Source of the DNA: Mastigias papua
Lineage: Eukaryota > Cnidaria > Scyphozoa > Rhizostomeae > Mastigiidae
DNA length: 64,000 nt
NCBI GenBank assembly: GCA_964019165.1
Contig: OZ025283.1
Coordinates: forward strand, 4,037,501-4,101,500
Reading direction: 5' to 3'
Made by a program: the position numbers and the translations under genes. The notes beneath the pieces are model-generated. The model worked only from the letters and a program-made list of their open reading frames with translations. It did not search any database and was not told the origin of the DNA. The first letter of the stretch is position 1. Each line of letters opens with the position of its first letter. Of this stretch, positions 40,026 through 51,550 are shown piece by piece.

Positions 40026-42562
40026 GTGAGTGAATTCTGACCAAATAGAAATAAACGTTTTGTAACACTTTTTATTTGTAAGTTTCCATTTAAAGCTGAA
40101 ATTGTAATTGACATCCAAGTGATTACTAACAGGGTTATGCTGTTTTCATAAAGCTTTTAGCATTTTCCGGTTGTGTTTTAGCATGTGCCAAGCCTGTGGC
40201 CAAGTAGTTCTTTATGTTACTTCTGAAATCAACATGATTGTTTATGTATCTTTACCTGAGTGATAGCTCATGCAGGAGAAATCATGTGAGTGTTTATTCA
40301 CTCACGCGAGCTATTTCTTATGAAATGGCCTGCATTACACAATGTGCCCTTATGCACATCTGAATTCTTGTTTGTCCATGCAATATCTCATTGAAAAAGT
40401 TATACTTTTCCCGCTGTGTACTTTCACAAACAGGTGCAGATTCATAACTTTCTATCCTCATTTCCTTATGAAACTGTGGACACTTGTCAATGCTTTTAAT
40501 TTGTCATGAGTAATGTATTTCTGTCACAACTATGCCTGGCAATCAGGACGATGCTAAGTCCTGATGATAAGAATGAATGAGACAACAATGCTACCATAAA
40601 ATAAACCTTGAATCCGTGAGAGCATATCTTATTTAATTGGCTGGTCAGTCATGTGGCTCTTGAGCTTGCATGTGGCCTCCCATAGTCTAGATTGTGAAGA
40701 ATACTTGGGTGAAATGTCATTAAAATATTGTCATAATTGATATATGGTACCCATGCTCATGTATATGATTCATACATAAGAATGAACATCTTCCTAAAAT
40801 AGTATCACTGCCTGGGCACACGTAAGTGGATTGTCACTGCAGATCTCCTTTCCTGTGTAACCATTCTTGTGATGTATTTATAATTGTCTGGTTGATAGTT
40901 GTGGTTGTGATCCTTGGTGCTTTCTGCCAATGATGTAATGATCATTTGCTTGGATAATACAGAGGTGTGCACTGCTTGCTTTTGAGAACTTGGATGCAAA
41001 ATATCTATTACCTGCTTTCTACAAGAGCCTGTATAAGTGCATGCTTGTATTGAAAGCTACTTTTGAATAGATACTTTTGAATAGATACTTTTGTTAAGTG
41101 ACCTCAATGGCTTCTGATAGAGTCTGAGGCAATAGTGTATGTCAAGTAGAAGCTGCTCAATACTCAAGCTAAGGTGTTAATCTGACCTTAATGTCTGTAG
41201 GAATTACATAGAAAAGTTGTAAAATAATGCAATACATGTTTTTTTTATAAGAAGAACATTTTTCCTGAGGCTCAATTTTCTTAACTTTTCATGAATTTGA
41301 GGCTGAGATTTCTTAAGATTTTCTAAAGATTTTCTTAACTTTTGCAGGAATAAACTGGCTGAAATAGGCTACTCTGTATTTGTTGGGCCACCATAAGTTT
41401 TGATCTTTGTACAAGAGTTTGCGAAAATAAGCCAATGTCAAGTTCTGGCATGTAAAGAAGATGAACTGTGATTTTCTTTGCATTGTCTTGAGCTTGAGCT
41501 TTGTGATTTTCTTAAGATGTTGACCATTTGAGCCTCATTGTCTTACAAACTTTTTTCTTATTAAAAATGACGTATAGTATTAAGCAGTATGAAAGTGCAT
41601 CATGGAAATTATCTCTTCTTTAGTTTAACAATAGAGGTTGCAGGGCCTCTTCATGTAATATTTTGTCTCCTAAAATGTACGAAGGATAATTGTGTTGACT
41701 GGAAGAGCCCGGAAACACACTAGTGAGATACGGAATGTGTAGTATTCAGGCTGTCTGCCATATCAGGAAAATCAGGGAAAGCAGGGAAAAATCAGGGAAA
41801 TCCATGTAGGCTTAAAAATATCAGGGAAAATTGGAAATTCTGCCAAATCTTGGGAAAATCGGGGGAAAATTTTGTATCTCCAGGAATGAATTCTAGTTGC
41901 CACATTATGAAAGAGAATGCCATGGGTATTTGGTTTGAAAGCATATAACTCGTCAGACATAAAAGGGTTCTCGGAAGTTGTTCTCACATTTGCAGTTTTA
42001 TTGATCACATCACATCTTCTATTTCTTATCAAAGCATTCATTTGAAGCATCAAAGAATAACTTCCTAGGAAATGTGACATTTTTCAAACAATGTCAATGA
42101 AACCCAACTTTGGTAACTTGATAATTTGAATTAGAAATAGTTTTCAATATGAATTTATAATATCAGAGCACTGAAAATTAACTCAGGATGCATTCAAACT
42201 GCATTCATAAAAGTAGAAAATCTGCAATAAATCAATAATTCTTATTTAATCCTGCACTTTTATTTGCTTCTCCAAGTTTTTACCTTATGAAATCAGAAAA
42301 ATTTTCTTCATAAACGGCCTTCGAAAATTTTGAAGGTTTCCAGTACTTCTAATTCAAGAGAGAAAAATATTTCTAGCAGAATGAATTCCCATTTATAACT
42401 TTATGCACAAGCTTTCTTGTCAGCATCTGTCAGATATGTGCAGTACTTGGTAAATAGTTTCATCTTTTTCATTGTGATTTAGCAGTCACATGGAAGCTGT
42501 TGTCCCCTAACTAATTAATAGACCTATGTTGGCTTTAACTTATTTTGATGACCAGTAGTTAG
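40026..42562. other. non-coding; possible intron with low-complexity repeats
   Basis: No coding signal. Direct repeats AATAGATACTTTTG at 41067-41095. A cluster of ATCAGGGAAA-type motifs lies at 41762-41880, in the style of self-reiterating MITE termini. GAGGCTCA recurs in both orientations near 41268 and 41533. Confidence 0.35.
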
Positions 42563-43121
42563 GGATTAAGGCTTACAAGGAATGGTTGCCTTGTGGTGAT
42601 GATCATACCAGTGCTTAATGCAAAGTGTGTCCTATTCTCCGAAGCAAAATTGAACTGTCTAACATTGGTGAAAGAGCAAGTAAAAGTCATGCTAAAGGTA
42701 AAACGCATTGTGAGAGATTGGCTTTATACACTGAAAGTGACTGTATCATGTTTCCACCTTTACCTAAAGGATCTGTTGAGTCATCTGGTTCATCATCTAC
42801 ATCTATTCATTCAAGTACGTTAGATAACTTTGCAGTGCCGGAAGCAACCAAAGATGCAGAGATTTGGTGGTGTCTGAAAAATATGGTGTTCTCTTATTCA
42901 TATCGTTCGAGCGACGGGCTGGCTGATCTGTTTACGAGCGTGTTTCCTGACAGCACCAGTGCTGAAAAATTTTTCTTACAGAAAGACAAATGTGCATATT
43001 TCATTAATTATGGCATTGGACCACATTTTCGTTCTATTTTTGTAAGCAATGTAAAGAATTCTGAGTTTCATGCAGTTTCATTTGACGAAAGTTTAAACAC
43101 CGTCATTCAGATGGGACAAAT

Positions 43122-44158
43122 TACGGTGGCCCACAAGTATCACGGCAAAACATTCTTTCTCATGGCAACACTTTCTTTCTCACGGCAAAACTCTCTTTTC
43201 TCACGGCAAAACTTTCTTTATCACGGTCAAACGTTTGTTTACACAGCATGACCTTGCCTAAACAAGATATCAATTCTTTCATTACACAGGAAGGAGCGCA
43301 GCAATGTCTCCCTGCACTGGGTTGTTTCTGGAAGTTGTTGGTATGCCTGCCATGATCCCATTGTCGGCCCCAAGATCTTTCACTCAAGGTTGCCAGAAGG
43401 AATAATAGGCAAGAGGGGCCATCCAGAAAGTACGTACGCTCTAAAGGTTGATGGGTGGGTATGGTCAAAAGGGTACACACGCGTACCGGGTGGGTGGGTT
43501 GGTAAAGGTCAAAGCGTACGCACGATGGCATGCTCTACTAGGACGCCCACGCATCGTGCAAGCTAGGGGAAAATGCGGACAAAATATCACAAAACTAAAA
43601 CATTGCAGCAATTACTTTGGAAACAGTGAGAACTTAATGAATTTTGTGTTCATTTTGTAAAAAGCTGTTGCTAAAAATAGGTAACATTTTTCCTCGCATT
43701 TTTCAAGGAATATCAAGGAAAATTCATATGCTCGTACAGGGATGGGTGGGTGTTTTGAATCAAAAGCATACTCACGCGTGCAGGGTCAGTGGATTGGTAA
43801 AAAATGGGATGATCTTAGGCGTATGTAGTTTCTGGATGATCCCAGTGGGGGAGTGTTTTGCAAAGGGGCTGTTTGCATTTCCCTCATCAACCACATGTAT
43901 CGTTCTTTCCCTTCGCTTTCTGAACAAGTTTTTTCTTCAGAGCGAATGTTGTACTCTACAGCAGAGCGTTTTGCCATGAGAACAGAGAGTTTTGCTATGA
44001 GAAAGAAAGTGTTGTCGTGAGAAAGAGAGTTTTGCCGTGAGAAAGAATGTTTTGCCATGAGAAAGAGAGTTTTGCCGTGAGAAAGATAGTTTTGCCGTGA
44101 GAAAGAAAGTTTTGCCGTGAGAAAGAATGTTTTACCATGATACTTGTGGGCCACCGTA
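43122..44158. mobile_element. TIR element with 20-bp minisatellite arms
   Basis: The ends TACGGTGGCCCACAAGTATC are inverted and near-perfect. The 6-bp TSD ACAAAT (43116-43121 and 44159-44164) falls within the pseudogene's codons, and removing one copy restores the frame locally. Both arms are built of a ~20-bp tandem unit (CACGGCAAAACTTTCTTTCT and its complement), three to four copies on the left and about eight on the right. The centre holds another MITE (43416-43843). Superfamily unknown. Confidence 0.8.
43416..43843. mobile_element. MITE, second member of the GTACGTACG family
   Basis: The ends are GGGCCATCCAGAAAGTACG and, reverse complemented, GGGATCATCCAGAAACTAC; both continue into ACGC. 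It has GGGTGGGTG and CGTACGC subterminal motifs like the 4774-7375 element. It lies inside the 43122-44158 element. Confidence 0.6.
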
Positions 44159-44688
44159 ACAAATGGATCTTGTCATAAACTTTTTGCTTTGTGGACAATG
44201 TTGCTAACAAAGTGTGCACTCGTTCATTACCTCAATCCAACTTTAATAGGTCATGCATGACACCAAGACCTTTTCTAGCATTTCATTTAGGCAATGAATT
44301 TTTTGGATCTAAAAATGCTGCAAGTTTCTATGCATGATCCCAATGTAAATTTGGCCTTTCTTTCTGAATTGCACAGCAATCGGACAGAAAATGACATGAG
44401 TAAGTTACTCTCAGCTGGATCATGCCATCTCCATGCTATTCATCAAACTTTCAAAGCTTGAGAGCAGAGCACAGATTGGAAGCTCAAAAAAGTTTGAGGG
44501 CCTTGCATCAGGTATTGCATAACTCGCCAACTAGACAAAACGCTTACGCTGATGTGACCGGAAGTAGTAGATTCCCTCTTCCATTCTGTGGCACATGATG
44601 GATCGATCAGTGAGTGACAGTTTAAGCTAGTGAAATTTGGGATGGCATATGCCACCTATGCACATTCTGGCAGTCACTTCCTAAAAGC

Positions 44689-45573
44689 TAGGGGATGTAC
44701 CGGATCAGCACTTTCAGAGTCCGGCCAGAACCGGATTTACCGGATATTTTCATAGAATCCGGCCAGATTATCCGGCCGGATAATCCGACCGGATTTTACC
44801 GGATAATCCTGCCATAACCGGAGTTTTCTACAACAAAATTGTCATAATTCTTCCAAGAACATATGAAGTCACGAAACGAAAAAGAAACTGTCTTGAACAT
44901 ATCTAACAGTCTTCTTTCTAGTAATGGTAATCATATGTATTTCAGATCTGTATTTTAAAATTGTGCTTGTTTGATCATAAACCTGATTGAATTCAAGAGA
45001 AATACTTATCCTGTAAGGCCAGTTTCCACTAGGAACTTTTCGTAATGAAAAGGCTGTAAACAAAAGGATCTTGGAAAATTCTACTGACTGAAAATCGTTC
45101 TTAAAGAATACATCTTCTATCTCACTTAAGTAAAATAAAAGAAACTTGTTCTTAGTACTGTTTTAAGAAGGAAATTGGTAGGAAAGATAGACCCATTTGT
45201 AAGGATTTTCTAGGTGAGAAAGTAACCCATTTGAGGGGCACGTCAAGTATTTTTAACAAATAAATACCACCATCCCTGTCATTGTATTGGGAATCTTATC
45301 AGTAGCAATCTTACGCAACCTACATAAATTGTATGTTTCCTGCTGCTTTATTCTTCTGCTTTTGATTACTGTTAGAATCTTGTCGTTTGTTTTAGCTACA
45401 CTGTCATAATTAGTTTTTGACATTCTCTGCACACTGTCACAGTTCTAAATAAAACTCAAGAAAATCCGGTGGATGGCCGGAGTTGTTCTGAAAATCTGGC
45501 CGGAACCGGAGTTTTGAAAATCAGCAATCCGGTGCCGTATTATCCGGTCTACCGGATATCTGGTACACCCCTA
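44689..45573. mobile_element. hAT MITE with CCGGAT-rich ends
   Basis: 885 bp. The ends are TAGGGGATGTACCGGATC and, reverse complemented, TAGGGGTGTACCAGATATCC. The 8-bp TSD CTAAAAGC is perfect (44681-44688 and 45574-45581). CCGGAT or CCGGCC recurs many times near both ends, likely transposase-binding repeats. It has no ORF of its own. Confidence 0.88.
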
Positions 45574-46826
45574 CTAAAAGCCAGCGCCCATCCAGTCAAA
45601 GTCATTTATCAATGCTATCTGCAACGAAAGACCCTCTTATCATTGCAATACTGCATTTATTATCTCATAAAGCTGGTACTTTGAAGCCATTTCTTGCAGA
45701 ATACTAGTATATTAAACGCATGATGCCATATATGTATGATGATCTTCACCAACTATAAAGAAATATAGTATCAAAGTATATTAGACATGAAACGTTAGAA
45801 AACTGTAAAAACGCTAGCATGCTTTGTGATGTCGACTTTAGTGATGCCAAAATCCATTTAAAGAATAAAGAGATGGACCTTTGTTTCGGTACCAATAGGA
45901 TATTGACTGACAAAGTAAGAACAGGTGAAATTATGAAAGGTGAATTTTATGGGTTCACAGCTGGTTGCTTTGAGTCTCTTGAATCATTAACAAGTAAGTT
46001 TGTGGAAAGGTTCATTAAAATATGCTGATGTTCGAAATGTTGAATGTTTGAAATCCGGAAATTTTGTGCATGGCTCCAGAAAAGGTACGAAACTTTTCAA
46101 GAGTGTAGTTGATAACCTGGTCCAGCTAGTTCGAGTCACACTAAAAGAGGCGGATAGTATATATGCAGAATACAAGCGAATACCTGAGATGGTCGTAATA
46201 AAAAACCATCAACTGTTTCTAAATTTTGACAAAAGGAAGACAGACGTGATGAATTCTTTTTCTCTAATGTCAAAGGCTTGAGTGATTATCCTCAATTAAG
46301 CAAAGGTATTAAGATAATTCTAGTATTATTTCATGGGCAAGGATGTATCGAAAGAGGATTCATTGTAAATAAAGACATGTTACAGCCAAGTTTAGAGGGT
46401 ATGTCGTTAATAAGCCAGAGAATGATCTATGACCACTTAATGTCCAATGAGTTATCCCTGCAGTCAATTACAATAACCAAGAAGTTGAGAGATTCAGTCG
46501 GCAATGCTCAGAGTAGACAAAAACCTGACCTTGCAGAAAGAAAAGAGAAGGAAGCTTCTCATGGAGATGCAAGAACGAGAAAAGTTGAGGCTTTAACAAA
46601 GGATATCAATGAGTTAAAAGCGAAGAAGGCCATGTTAAAGAGCTGCAGGAAGCATTACATAATGACTCAGAGAGTCTCATGCTGAAAGCTCCAAAAGATG
46701 CAACAAAAGCTCATACATATGCTATTGGAGCAAAAGGCATAATGCGCGAGCGCATACATAAATTGAAGAAGTAGAGAAACTGACAGAGGCCATATTATCT
46801 CTTGCAAAGAAACACAAAGAGTTTTA

Positions 46827-47120
46827 ATTATTAATTTTTAGTTTATAATCTGCTGTTTTCTTTTTAATGTTCTAATCATATAGTATTTTGTTATGTTTTG
46901 TTTCTTTTTTGTTCTTTTGGTTTTTTTTTCATAAATTAGCATCAGGACAAGTGCTGTATATTCTGGAAAACAATGTTGAGTATGGAGCTCTTTGTTGACA
47001 AGCACATTTTTATGATTTGTTTGAGCTTGAAGCTATCATTAAAATTATGAGTGAGGTACTTTTCTATGAGCATTTGCAAAGTAACCTAGCTAACATTAAG
47101 ACATTTTTAAAACCGCCAAC
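46827..47120. other. no gene seen
   Basis: T-rich sequence following the pseudogene's stop at 46824-46826. A T run near 46920 is the only marked feature. Confidence 0.4.
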
Positions 47121-47297
47121 ATGGAGATAAACGAAATCCATAAACATGCTCTACGAATACTCTTCAATGATTTTGAAGCCCCATTTGAAGAGTTTCTTCA
47201 GAGAAACAATGAGCAGAGAACCCATTCGAAAAAACTTCGAACTGCCTCCATCATTTCACTACAATCATGTTTATGCTGTCTTGTACACAAACCATGA
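47121..47297 (+). pseudogene. CR1/L2-like LINE, reverse transcriptase C-terminal fragment
   Basis: 58 codons with INEIHKHALRILFNDFEAPF and RTHSKKLRTASI, the thumb-distal phrase found near the end of many CR1/L2-like LINE proteins (HALR....D.......L.......H...LR...). No other part of the LINE is recognised nearby. It is on the opposite strand to the LINE at 34.9-36.5 kb. Confidence 0.6.
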
Positions 47298-47579
47298 AGG
47301 GATTAACTAGCATTCGTCCTTCATATTGCCATCAATACAAAGTAAAGTACAAGTGTTTCATTATTCGTAAACATCAGCTCTATCAAAGTGGTGGAATATG
47401 TCCTTTCTCCACAGACATGAATTCTTTCGATGCCCTTGCAGAAGTTTACCTTTGGCATCAACGTTTTGAAAAATCACTGTAGGCATCTGTCAGCATTTGT
47501 ATTAACTGCCAACTGGTAAACGCAGTCGGCTCTCAGCAGCAACAAACAAAAACATAGAAAAATGCCAAAGGAATACTTT

Positions 47580-47972
47580 AAAGAACTTAAAACATTGGGG
47601 TTCATAATTAAGCACATTATTCATTGGCATTAAAGAAGTAAATCTAGTTCTAATCTTCCTACCAAACATCATTTCACCAGGGGTTTGGCCACTAGCATTA
47701 GGTGTGCTTCTATAAGCAAATAATCTTCTATTAAATCTTGCTTATAAAGAACCTCCAGAATCTTTCTTTAGCATCATCTTTACCATCTGAACACCTCTTT
47801 CTGCTAATCCATTGGAACTTGGATGATAAGGTGTACTATAAATTTGGCGAATTATTATTCTTGCAAAACAGCTTAAATTCAGCACTTACAAATTGCGGAC
47901 CATTGTTTGTAACAAATATTTCTGGAAGACATGTGTGTGCAAATATTTCTTCCAATACTATTATAGTCTTTA
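47580..47972 (-). pseudogene. pol: older Ty3/gypsy integrase, C-terminal part
   Basis: On minus: LPEIFVTNNGPQFVSAEFK (second catalytic Asp replaced by Asn), then in shifted frames PYHP/SNG..ER-like phrases and pieces resembling YRSTPNASGQTPGEMMFG. This is the downstream half of an integrase whose upstream half lies at 57146-57720. The younger gypsy element (47973-56726) separates the two. Frameshifts and the Asp change show long decay. Confidence 0.7.
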
Positions 47973-48160
47973 TGTTTTGAGAACTCAGAAAACCAATGCA
48001 ACAAGACAAGCACTGATCGTTTATTCAACATAACAGTCCCAAGATAACAGCAGATACAACAGCCATAGAATATGAAGACAATACTGTACTAATAAAGTAC
48101 GTGACTGTCCACATGTAAAATTATGTTACGTATGACTCAATGCACGTACGACAGTAGATA
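47973..48160 (-). repeat. gypsy 3' LTR (left)
   Basis: About 188 bp, TGTTTTGAG at the start. It aligns to 56523-56726 with many substitutions and a short deletion near its start. Confidence 0.65.
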
Positions 48161-48218
48161 TAAATCATTAAATCTTCCATACTTTGAAGAAAAGACAAAT
48201 GGTTTGATATAATATAGT

Positions 48219-48815
48219 TCATAAGACAAAGTCATTGTACTTCTGCGGTCTTTTGGAAAGTGTTGCTGATCTTGTCCTTACACCATTTTCAACATGCTCT
48301 GAACCGTCATTTGTTTTTGACACAACCTCTCTTTTATTTACTTCCACATCACTGTCTTTCTTTGTGACCGGTGCTATGTTATTGTTTGGTATATTCTGCT
48401 CCTCTTGAAGTGATTCATCATCTGATACATCTGATACTCTATTTTCCCCAGTCTTAGCAATGTGCTTTCTGTTGCGTTTAAGCATGTGGCCGTTTTGATC
48501 CCTTAGAATGCAACTTCTTGGCTGTTTCAAATGTTTCACAGTTGTAGCTGGTTTCCATGTTTTTTCATCTAACATTCTAACTTGCTCACCTTAAGCTAAC
48601 TCTTTCAACAGCTTTGAATGTTTATTGTGGTACTCTTCTTGTTTCTCATGATGTTTCTCATGAACATTCTGACGTTTGTGAACAAATAAATCTCCATGCA
48701 TTGATCGTACTTGTAGCAATTGTGGTCTTATAGGTAATGTAGATCTGTATTGCCTTCCACTAATGAATTGAGCAGGTAAAGCGAATCCATCTACAGGAGT
48801 GCTCCTTGCTTCCAA
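48219..48815 (-). pseudogene. pol: gypsy integrase C-terminal region
   Basis: Two open parts separated by a stop near 48590. The upstream part has MEARSTPVDGFALPAQFISG and RQYRSTLPI, the phrase after the integrase core (LL..R.TP....SPAQ....R..RT.LP). The downstream part has EKTWKPATTVKHL, PRSCILRDQNG and KRNRKHIAK, the usual C-terminal end of gypsy Pol, followed by an acidic tail. Confidence 0.75.
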
Positions 48816-48966
48816 AATACAGATCTTGATTTGACATTTTCGCCTTAGTTAGCAAATTTTTGACAATCTGAACATGTCCCTCAGCCATTCCATTTAATTG
48901 ATGAAAACGTGGACTGCTTGTAGTGTGTTGAAATTCCTATTGTTTCCTAAACTTTATAAACACAAT

Positions 48967-49251
48967 TTAGATAAACTGTGCACCATTATCACTACGTAGT
49001 ATCTCTGGTATTCCATATCTGGCAAATAGTTTCTTCAATTTCTTTATCACCATAATTGACTCTGTGTTGTATAGTTTTTCAATGTCCCAAAAACGACTAT
49101 AGTAATCAACAATGATTAGAGAATTCTGACAATTCCTGTGAAATAGATCTGTTCCTACAACTTGAAATGGATAAGCAGGAATTGCACTCGCAATCATTGG
49201 ATCTTTAGTTTGCTTCTTTTGCTTCTCCAAACACATATTACATGATCTCAC
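48967..49251 (-). pseudogene. pol: gypsy integrase catalytic core, partial
   Basis: It shows CNMCLEKQKKQTKDPM (end of the zinc-binding part), VVGTDLFHRNCQNSLIIVDY (first catalytic Asp) and LRSDNGAQFI (second Asp). Integrase inserts the retroelement DNA. The part between this and 48815 is frameshifted, and the third acidic residue is not seen. Confidence 0.8.
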
Positions 49252-49258
49252 TATATTT

Positions 49259-50037
49259 TCAATGTAACGGTTTATGCCTGGCCCAAAATACTGTCTCTCT
49301 TGCTCTCAGTTTTGTTTTCCCAATGTCCATGTGTGCTTGATGTAATTTCTTCGGTATGTCCTGTCTCAGCAAACTTGGAATAATACTTCTTTCTTCCTTG
49401 TACAAAATCCCATTAATCACAGATATGCCTTCTTTGTATGACCAATAACTTTTTATCTGATCGGAAACAGCCCGTTTGTTTGCTGGGCATTTTTGTGGAA
49501 CAAACGTAGCAATTTGACTATGTTCGTCATCTTGGAAAGTTAATCTCTGTACTTCTGAAAGCCTTTCATCTGCTAAACAACTGTTTTTGTATATCATTTG
49601 CATTTGTGCAGTAATTTCTTCTTCTGGAATTTCTTCGCCAGTTTCATTAATGTGACCTCTTGATAGTGTATCTGCCAACGTTATGTCTTTACCAGCTTTG
49701 TAAGACAGTTCAATATAATATTTCGTAAACATAACAGCATCCTGTGCAGTCTTGATGGTGCATTAGGCAAGCGTTTTTCTTTAAAGTACCTTCTAATGGC
49801 TTTTGATCTCTCAATACTCTGACTTTCTCGCCATATATATACTGATGAAATCTTTCCCATCAAAATAATACAGCTAACTGTTGTTTTGCAATAATTGCAT
49901 TGTGTCGTTTTGCAGAGGTCATTGCTCTCGATACTTTTGCCACAGGCTTACCCTCTTGCTATAATGCAGCACCCAATCCACTTGGACATGCACCCTCTTG
50001 TAGAGTATTTTTTCACATCCTAAAGTGCAAGGCATTT
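49259..50037 (-). pseudogene. pol: gypsy RNase H end, linker and integrase N-terminus
   Basis: 50037-49740 in broken frames shows GCCIIARG and ISSVYIW, remnants of the RNase H domain. 49732-49259 is open: IELSYKAGKDITLADTLSRG (end of RNase H), a linker, then LHQAHMDIGKTKLRARETVFW, the H..H..G..K....A....W zinc-binding start of integrase. The RNase H coding is interrupted by the MITE at 50038-50604. Confidence 0.75.
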
Positions 50038-50604
50038 CATGGTGTCCACTCTGGCTGGAAAAGCTGGGATAGCTGGAAAAGCTGGAAAATGGGCCTTTTT
50101 TCAGAATTTGGCTGGAAAAACTGTAAAACCGTATGGTTTTCTCCTACTTTGGGTGGAAAAGCTGGAATTTTGGGCCTAATTATAGATTTTACTCATCTTT
50201 TTAAAAAATGCAATTGCAGTCAATTGTGTTGTAAAGTTCTGAAAGGTCAAAGTTCCCGCCCACAAACAAGATGTCTAGCAAATGTTCCACTTCCTGTTAT
50301 ATTCACAACTTTCTATATCTGTAGTTATGACTGAGTGGAAGTGCTCCTAGAAATTCTTACCCTCCGGGGGTGGTTTACTGGAGGAAATTTACTTTATATA
50401 GGAAATTCCAGTGTATTGGAAATTTATGGCCACGCAATACTTTCTGACAATAATCGGACTGCAATTTCAATGGCTGGAATTTCATATCAAAATTCATGGT
50501 ATGGCTGGAAAACAATGTGCTTTTTCTGACCAAAAGGCTGGAAAAAGATCACTTGTTTCTGAAACTTGGCCTGGAATTTCAGTTTCAACTCAGTGGACAC
50601 CCTG
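50038..50604. mobile_element. MITE with reiterated GGCTGGAAAA motif
   Basis: The ends are CATGGTGTCCACTCTGG and, reverse complemented, CAGGGTGTCCACTGAG. GGCTGGAAA or near variants occurs about ten times, especially near the ends. The insertion is inside gypsy RNase H coding. The TSD is unclear. No coding. Confidence 0.6.
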
Positions 50605-51395
50605 CATTGTCTCGATAACAATATTTCTTTGATTTTATTAAAAGCTTCATTGTTCAGATTTCCACTGCCAAAGTGCGTTCTTCGTTGTAAGCTCTCGCAG
50701 AGGTGAAGTAATCTCTCATACATTTGGAAAAAACTTGGCAACATAATTAAGCTTTCTCAGTAGTCTCTGCACACCTTTCTTCTCTATTGGCATGTCCAAA
50801 ATTGCCGGAATTTTTGCATCATTGGGCATTTAATTATATTCCTTGTACTGACACTTAATGACCAAGATACATAAGTTCCCTTTGCCTAAACACGCATTTG
50901 CTGATATTCACAGTCATTCCAACCTTCTTGGCTCTGCTTACGCACTTAATGAGGTTCCTGTCATGTTCATCATCTTTGCACGCCCAAACCAATATATCAT
51001 CTATAACAGTCTCAACACGTGCAATGTCTTGAAAACTCTGACTGGCTCTCTTATGAAGTACCTCTTGTGCTGAATGTATACCATATGGTAATCTAAGAAA
51101 TCTGTATCAACCAAATGATGTGTTCACGGTTGTTAGATATAAACTTTCTACATCTAAAGGTTTCTTCCATTAGCCCTTGTTAGCATCAAATTTTGAAGTA
51201 TGATGCACCTGTCAACCTTGTTGATATTTCCTCAAATGTCGGTAGTTGATAGTGTTCTCTCGTTAATACTTTATTGAGATCTCTAGGCTCCAATCGTAGT
51301 CTTAAATGGCCATTAGGTCTCTCAACAACACCCAAAGAATTGACCCATTCCATACTTGATCCATCCCATTCCATTCCATCCCATTCCATTCCCAT
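50605..51395 (-). pseudogene. pol: gypsy reverse transcriptase, frameshifted, with a pentanucleotide expansion
   Basis: 51395-51186 has WVNSLGVVERPNGHLRLRLE and DLNKVLTREHYQLPTFEEIS (fingers and palm start). In shifted frames follow RLPYGIHSAQEV, VIDDILVWACK (the catalytic DD pair, near 50990) and VNISKCVF. 50744-50605 gives the connection and the start of RNase H (LNNEAFNKIKEIL). Upstream, coding is replaced by an ATTCC-type array (51356-51411) that reads MEWDGMEWDG. Reverse transcription function is lost. Confidence 0.78.
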
Positions 51396-51411
51396 TCCAT
51401 TCCCATTCCAG
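51356..51411. repeat. (ATTCC)n-type microsatellite in gypsy RT
   Basis: Irregular CCATTCCATCCC and CCATTCC units for about 55 bp, within what should be reverse transcriptase N-terminal coding. Confidence 0.85.
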
Positions 51412-51550
51412 TTTCTACCTTGACAATAATACGAGCCGTTTCCATCTCATCAAGATCTTTCTTTACTCCCTCTCACTAAGTTACAGGAATCCTTCTTGGA
51501 GCATTAATGACAGGTCCGGAATTCATCTCTGTTTCCATGTGATGAGCAAG

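Larger units (their letters stand above)
42563..46826 (+). pseudogene. hAT-type transposase pseudogene with BED-like zinc finger, split twice
   Basis: Plus strand, many stops and frame changes. KAYKEWLPCGDD precedes a TAA at 42616. A CX2C...HX5H finger follows (CKVC ... SHAKGKTH), then EIWWCLKNMVFSYSYRSSDG, KCAYFINYGIGPHFRS and SFDESLNTV. A TIR element (43122-44158) interrupts the codons for GQMD with a 6-bp TSD. After it come NVNLAFLSELHSNRTENDMS and SAGSCHLHAIHQTFK. A hAT MITE (44689-45573) interrupts again. The last part has YDDLHQL, DVDFSDAKIHL and the dimerisation-like VLFHGQGCIERGFIVNKDML. It resembles hAT-like proteins common as repeats in animals; the family name is from memory. Confidence 0.65.
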
